Positions 59,085 to 64,000 of a stretch of 64,000 nt of DNA are shown piece after piece (the first letter of the stretch is position 1; each line of letters starts with the position of its first letter). The stretch comes from Mesaphorura yosii. Its lineage: Eukaryota; Arthropoda; Collembola; Poduromorpha; Tullbergiidae. Under the pieces are notes generated by a model. It did not search any database, was not told where the DNA came from, and saw nothing but the letters and a program-made list of their open reading frames with translations. The stretch lies in the NCBI GenBank assembly GCA_009869945.1, contig WIXG01000298.1, positions 33,358 through 97,357 on the forward strand, in the 5' to 3' direction. A program made the position numbers and the translations under genes.

Positions 59085-61563
59085 TCAGCGGCGTCCTAGA
59101 AAAAGAAAAATAAAAGATTAATTCAATTCATCCAACTCAGCAGCTTGGCAGAAAAATATTTAAAGTAGTCGAAATTACGAAATATATCTTATGTATTTAT
59201 CTTATGCAATTATGCTAAGCAGACTTATTGGCATTACGGCGTTATGAATGAATTGGTTAATTTAGAAAGAATAAAAATATGAAAATGGAATTTTTGCAGT
59301 GAAATTGATGTCAGACTCACCATACTTTTAAATGACAACATAGTTATAATGTACATAAGGGTGGAGGTGGAGATAAATAAAGTAGAGAATTTGACTGAAC
59401 GAAGGAGGCAATCGGCGCTAGCTACGAAAGGATAGTTTTGGCCGTCGAAAAACTTGAGTGCTCATTTCAAGCTATGAGATCTTTTGCGTTTCCTAACTAT
59501 AAGGTCATGTCAGTCGCATGTTCGCAATGTGCGATATCACAGTCCGTTTCTTTTTTAATGCTTTGTCTTTCTTTTTTGCATGGTTTATTTTTTTGGAGAT
59601 TTTAAGGATTGAGGTACAAAAAGGATAACAAGGAGAACATTTGTTTTGGTCCGCTCACGCTGAGCTCTATTATGAGTTTGCCTTGCTGTGGAAAAGGAGA
59701 CCCACTCACAATCCTGCTCTCATCTCTCTCTAGCCTAGAGAATGAACTGATTAGGCCATGAAGTTGGACAATTAACTTGCATTAGACATTATCATTTCAT
59801 ATCAACATGTCCTCCAAAGTTTGCCTGTCCCATATTCACAGTGCAATTCACCTCTGTCAGGCTGAGAGTTCATTTGAGAGGCGAGGGTGGTGTAGCTGTA
59901 GCCACATTGTGACGCTCCAGTTAGTCAGTGCCAGTAGTGGAAGCATCCACTTCAGCAGAATTTTCGGCAATCGCATGATCCGGCCCGCCTTCAGCCATCG
60001 CTTCAGGAACACAAACATTCACACCATCAGTATTATTGAGCACACGTAAATGAAAAGCCGTCGAAGCAATTTGTTCTCTTGGTTCTCAACCCTGTTTTCT
60101 AAAAATATATTTACTCGTGAATCATTAAAAGCCAAATTACAACGCAGTACTCGATTCCACACGTGTCTTATACCGGCCAGTAGCGTTAAAGCCAGAACAG
60201 AGATGGAAATGAATCTCATTGCGTCAGTCAAGTGGTTTTTCCTAAATTCACAACGCAAACACATTTGTAGCAAACAGGTGCTGAGAACTAACAAATTCCT
60301 CTGACACATAAAACTAAAACGCAAGCCAAAGCCCGCGCTAGCAATCCTACCTCAAACGTTAGTGCATGAGAAATCCTTGTGAACTGTTATTACCCGATTA
60401 CCGTTCAGAATTCTGGGTCCTGCGTCCAGTTCTCCAGTCCAATCGGGCCGCGCGTGACTCACTAACTTACCACTACCACTTTTAACCCTTGCCTATCTAA
60501 TGTCTACTTAATATTAAGAAAAGCATTACAATCAAAAGTTGAACTTACTCGCTAGTCCAAGTTCCAAAACCCGATTCATTAATGCTGCTCCGTCGTCCTT
60601 CTGGATGTAGTTCATCGCAATTTCATTCTCGAGCTGATGAATTCTCTCCTTTGCCAGTCGCAATTCCAACTTCTTTCTTTCACGCCGCTCGTGGGCCAGT
60701 CTTGCATCCTTTGCTTTAGGATCATCTAATTTCTGCCACATCTTCGGTTTTTTTGGCTTTGGTGTTGCTTTACTACGTCGTGTTGCTGCTGGTTCAGCAG
60801 TATCAGAAATCTTGCGTTTGCGGCCACGGTTATTCTTCATCTCGGTAGTTGTCTCCCCATGTGGTGTTGGTGGCAATGACGAGTCGACACAGTCACGCAC
60901 AACCAAAGAAGTCTTGCGGCGTGAAGACGATCGAACGGTTGGTCTCGGTGCATGTTCCTCTTTGATGGGCGGAATGGTGTCCATAGCCTGGAGACATTGG
61001 GGCTCCTCAATTATCTGCTGCGCTGGAGCCATTGGCGATGGAGTTGGTGGATACAATAGATCTTCAATTCGGAAGGATTCCAGGAGCGTTCCTTGTTGCT
61101 GCTGTGCTGGTGCGGCAAGGGCTGCAACTGTTGATCGTGTTGGTGCCAGCATAACATCCAAGTTCACGTTGGTCCCAGACACAGAGTCCAGTGACGAAGC
61201 CAAACTGTTTTGCTCGTTCTCATCTGCTGTGCTAACCCATTTTTCAAACGCCGTTGGGTCCAATTCAAAGGAGTCAAAATTTATATCGCTGAAGTCGATG
61301 TCCAGCATTGTGACGATGTCCTGCAGGTTTTCCGTCTGCGACATATTTGGGAACAGATCCTCTATTTGTTTCTCTTGTGCCGCGTTCCAAGCCTTCTCAA
61401 ATTCAGACTTAGAAAAATCCAAAAATTCCTCTTCAAGCAGAGTAGACTCTCTCAATAAGTCAAGAAAGTCGTCCTTCCAGATGTATTGACTCTCACTCCA
61501 AAGTTGCGTTTGGGTTCCACTTTTATGTGGAAACAAAGTAGTAGCATTAATAGGTGTGGACAT
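59085..61563 (-). CDS. bZIP-like transcriptional regulator
   Basis: Main exon 61563-60549 encodes 338 residues and ends in a strong donor (A|GTAAGT) inside the open frame. The best acceptor downstream, TTTTTCTAG at 59098-59096, adds only RRR and a stop (59087-59085); that last exon is tentative because the intron would be 1.45 kb. The N-terminal half is acidic and hydrophobic, like an activation domain (WKDDFLDLLRESTLLEEEFL, IDFSDINFDSFELDPTAFEK). The C-terminal part has nuclear-localisation basic runs (NNRGRKRKISD, PKPKKPKMWQKL) then DARLAHERRERKKLELRLAK followed by ERIHQLENEIAMNYIQKDD: a basic region plus short zipper, but without the Asn and Cys/Ser-Arg of classical bZIPs. The family is not recognised. 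Confidence 0.65.
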
Positions 61564-61702
61564 TTTAAGTAGAACTGTACAGCGACCGTGTCGTACCTGA
61601 TGATATAAGGTAAGTGACGTGCAATCAATATGGCCTAGGCTTTTGTCAAAGGAGGGTTGTGAATTTCTAGGGCTTCTTCTTGCTACGTCCGAGGTGCCTG
61701 TT

Positions 61703-61710
61703 TTTATATA
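61703..61710 (-). promoter_or_regulatory. Candidate TATA box of the bZIP-like gene
   Basis: TATATAAA on the minus strand, about 140 bp before the ATG at 61563. AT-rich surroundings make this tentative. Confidence 0.4.
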
Positions 61711-61801
61711 AAAAAGATGGGTGTCAATTTCTCCACTTAGGAATTTAACTAGTTATCACTAGTAAACCCAACAATTCAAGACGCTGTACACTGTTTCAAA
61801 A

Positions 61802-62363
61802 ACCCATGCAACTGTGCGCGATCGTTTTTTCTCTGTTTCTTATCTATTTTTCGGCGCTGAGCCCGAATCTGAAGTCAGATTTTAAAAAAGGCATGGGTTT
61901 GGCCAAAATTCGACCTTTGACCTCGGTTATCTTGGGGTCTGGACACCGCAGAGACCTGCAGTTTTCAGATTTGGAAAGCTCATGGCCAGAGCTTTCCAAC
62001 GATGCCCTATTTGCATGGTTTCCAGGAAATGGCGGACCAAGTTTTCATGTCATGTTGTAGTACACATGCCATTATACAACGTGGCATGACTAGTTGGCTG
62101 TGATCTGGAAAGATATGAGGGTTTATATAGTCAACCTGGGACTTGGAACTTTCTTTGAGTGCGGTAAATGGTGAAGTTTGACATTGATTATTACAGCCAT
62201 CTTCGCAAATCACAGTCATATAGTCATGCCACGTTGTACAATGGCATGTGTACTACAACATGGCATGAAAACTTGGTCCGCCATTTCCTGGAAACCGGAT
62301 TCGGACTCAACGCCGAAAAATACATAAGAAACAAAAATAACGAACCCGCACAGTTGCATGGGT
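61802..62363. mobile_element. Fold-back (MITE-like) element
   Basis: Two nested pairs of inverted arms. Outer: 61802-61870 and 62298-62363, beginning ACCCATGCAACTGTGC and ending with its complement. Inner: 62017-62092 and 62221-62295, 76 bp with about two mismatches, including GGTTTCCAGGAAATGGCGGA. The left half carries about 146 bp (61871-62016) that the right half lacks. No coding sequence. No clear target-site duplication is visible, so the exact ends are uncertain. Confidence 0.7.
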
Positions 62364-62465
62364 CTTTAAGATAATGAGAGCTGCGGATGGATGTGGATAT
62401 TACTTACCGTAATGTTGCAGAATAGCTTTACTTTTCCACTCCGTGGAAAATTAACGATAAAAAAG

Positions 62466-63610
62466 CCCGAGAAAAAGAGCGACCGAGCTTTTTGCTAGAT
62501 GGTATTATTATTTCTGTCACGGACAGAGTGACCATTCGCTCTAATTAAGTAGGATGGTGACCGTGGTTCAACTTTTGAACTTTTGAGGATGTCTTGAACG
62601 AATTTCCGCTGCTGACTTGCGAAATCTGGGTGCTGATGGTAAGTTTGCACTAGTTTACGTGTAATTCGGTGAAAGAATTTTAATTTCACTGAAAAATTGA
62701 TACCAGAACTTAAATTTTCACCAGAGATAGAAACCACGTCGTCCAATTCTTGTGAGACCCGAAGTAGGACTGAAGTTCTTTCTTTATGTAACCAAACGTT
62801 GATATTACGTTGTGTGAATGTAGCGCAATACATTTGGGCTACGGGAGAGGGATTCTTGTTCAGACTTGCTTCTGTAGTGCAATGACTCAGCCTTGGACTC
62901 GTCCCACGAAGTAGTTTACAACATTTGTTTGCATTTGATGCTGTTTGTTGCGTATGTACTTCTAAAACGTTCAAAACGATTTCTGTACATACCGAAAGTG
63001 TAAAACACAGGTTTGAACGTGCAGCGGTAAAGCGAAGGCCAAACAATGGGCAAATGAGAGGCCCGAAAAATCAGTACAGGCTGGTGTGCATTTGAGTGTA
63101 CACGGGAATCGTATGCGTAACGCAACAACTCATGCTACAGTAGCAGATTTACACGGGCCTCCGTACACGTTTACTCCGTCGAACCTTCGAGAGTACGTGC
63201 TAAATTCTGTATAGAATGGTGACATCTGAACTGCGAGCATAGAATGAAAGAGGGCCTGTGCAGAATTATTTGCCAGGCAATGAGGCAGATGGCCAGCTTG
63301 GCTAGGGAGGAAGAGTTGCGAGTTGGGAGTCAATTCATCATCAATTCGCAGTCCACGTTCTCAAGTTGGGTTGCATTACAAAACCTCCAGTGCATCCAGT
63401 CCATTACATGTGCATCTCACCTCGTTATTCCGAAAGTTTGAATGGGACACAAATTGCATCAAAATGTTTATTGGCGTACGGAGCGCCGAACCGCATCTTC
63501 TTAATTAGCGCAAACGGTCACTCTGTCCGTGACAGAAATAATAATACCATATAAACACAATAAAGAGCCACCAATAGATCTATCCAAGAGCTCGGTCGCT
63601 TTCTTTCGGG
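62466..63610. mobile_element. Inverted-repeat-bounded element, about 1.1 kb
   Basis: Arms at 62499-62549 and 63500-63550 are inverted copies with about three mismatches over 51 bp (core TCTGTCACGGACAGAGTGAC). Outside them the similarity resumes: AGCGACCGAGCT on the left (62478-62489) and its complement AGCTCGGTCGCT on the right (63589-63600), with about 30 extra bp on the right. A minus-strand open frame (62495-63046, 183 codons) lies inside, without a recognisable transposase motif. Probably a non-autonomous DNA transposon. Confidence 0.6.
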
Positions 63611-64000
63611 ATGTGTTTTTCGCGTCACCTTTTATACAGGAGTAGCACCAAAAATATATAGGAATTAGCACTTCAGGTTTTGGCACCTTTTCTTCCAAAT
63701 AAAACACCTTTAACTCGATCTTCTTTTATATAGGTCCAGCACTTAATTAAAACATAAAATTCATAACAAGACTCAACACTTAAAATACAACTGGTATCAC
63801 TTTCTATACATGAAGTGACACGGCAGGCAATGCACTCATTCAACTAAAAAAGGCCTTCGAAAATGTGTCATTGGGATACTCTCTGTCGTAGAAGCAGTAC
63901 TGAGACAAGTCAAGATTGAGACAAGGTTGAGTTGACCAAATCTAACCTGACCTAAGTCTGCTGATGGTAAGGGCGATGCCAGTTAAAATTATTTGTCCTA
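63611..64000. other. Right edge, AT-rich noncoding
   Basis: No gene recognised. Two loosely related words (CTTTTATACAGGAGTAGCAC and CTTTTATATAGGTCCAGCAC, about 105 bp apart) may be a degenerate repeat. Confidence 0.3.

Noticed and set aside
62495..63046. 183-codon frame inside the inverted-repeat element as a host gene
   Set aside because: No recognisable domain, AT-rich codon use, and its end lies inside the element's arm.
1..64000. Reassigned TAG codon in this genome
   Set aside because: Although in-frame TAG occurs in two loci, other genes here (GH1 at 2107-2109, active protease at 6512-6514) end normally with TAG exactly at the family C-terminus.

Overview
The window is nuclear DNA of an arthropod with a compact, intron-bearing genome. 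Most introns are about 55-90 nt with GT-AG ends, and neighbouring genes are often only 50-600 bp apart. Arthropod signatures include a peritrophin-type chitin-binding domain, a Gly-rich secreted cuticle-like protein, a clip/modular-type serine protease with a protease homolog, a ZAD-like zinc-finger protein and a Diedel-like cysteine domain. A springtail or similar small arthropod would fit, but the species cannot be settled from sequence alone. Exon joins below were chosen so that the reading phase is kept and the summed length is a multiple of three.

Layout. 0.4-9.8 kb: secreted or detoxifying genes (GH1 beta-glucosidase, sigma GST, Kelch plus chitin-binding protein with a decayed copy), then a minus-strand protease locus (a catalytically dead S1 homolog followed by LDLa-sushi-active S1) and a broken sphingosine-kinase copy. 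10.6-25 kb: nuclear housekeeping genes (Polycomb/CBX, YJU2B/CCDC130 splicing factor, an acidic C2H2 protein, MED30, AAR2), an LRAT-type acyltransferase and a disrupted ZAD-like zinc-finger gene. 25.2-33.1 kb: a complete 12-exon PI4KA gene. 34.3-39.7 kb: a GNAT acetyltransferase, a Cys-rich/KRS-rich protein and a Gly-rich cuticle-like protein. 39.9-43 kb: noncoding, rich in GCGAATTGC-like words. 43-51.4 kb: a two-module Cys-rich secreted peptide, a CorA-type Mg2+ channel, a secreted Diedel-like/LRAT fusion, a small membrane protein and a CUB protein. 52.3-53 kb: an unusual array of two 33-bp repeat families separated by 30-68 bp spacers. 53.5-56.3 kb: an F-box/LRR gene. 59-61.6 kb: a bZIP-like regulator. 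61.8-63.6 kb: two inverted-repeat (MITE-like) elements.

How the genes relate. There are no operons. Three divergent pairs may share promoters: zinc-finger/MED30, PI4KA/GNAT and CorA/Diedel-LRAT. MED30, YJU2B and AAR2 belong to transcription and splicing. The secreted set (proteases, Kelch-chitin protein, Cys-rich peptide, CUB, Diedel-LRAT) suggests immunity, cuticle or gut-lining functions, by inference only. Several genes carry in-frame stops or frameshifts at otherwise well-kept domains (protease locus, ZAD-like zinc-finger gene, sphingosine kinase, KRS-rich gene). These are candidates for readthrough, recent decay or assembly error.
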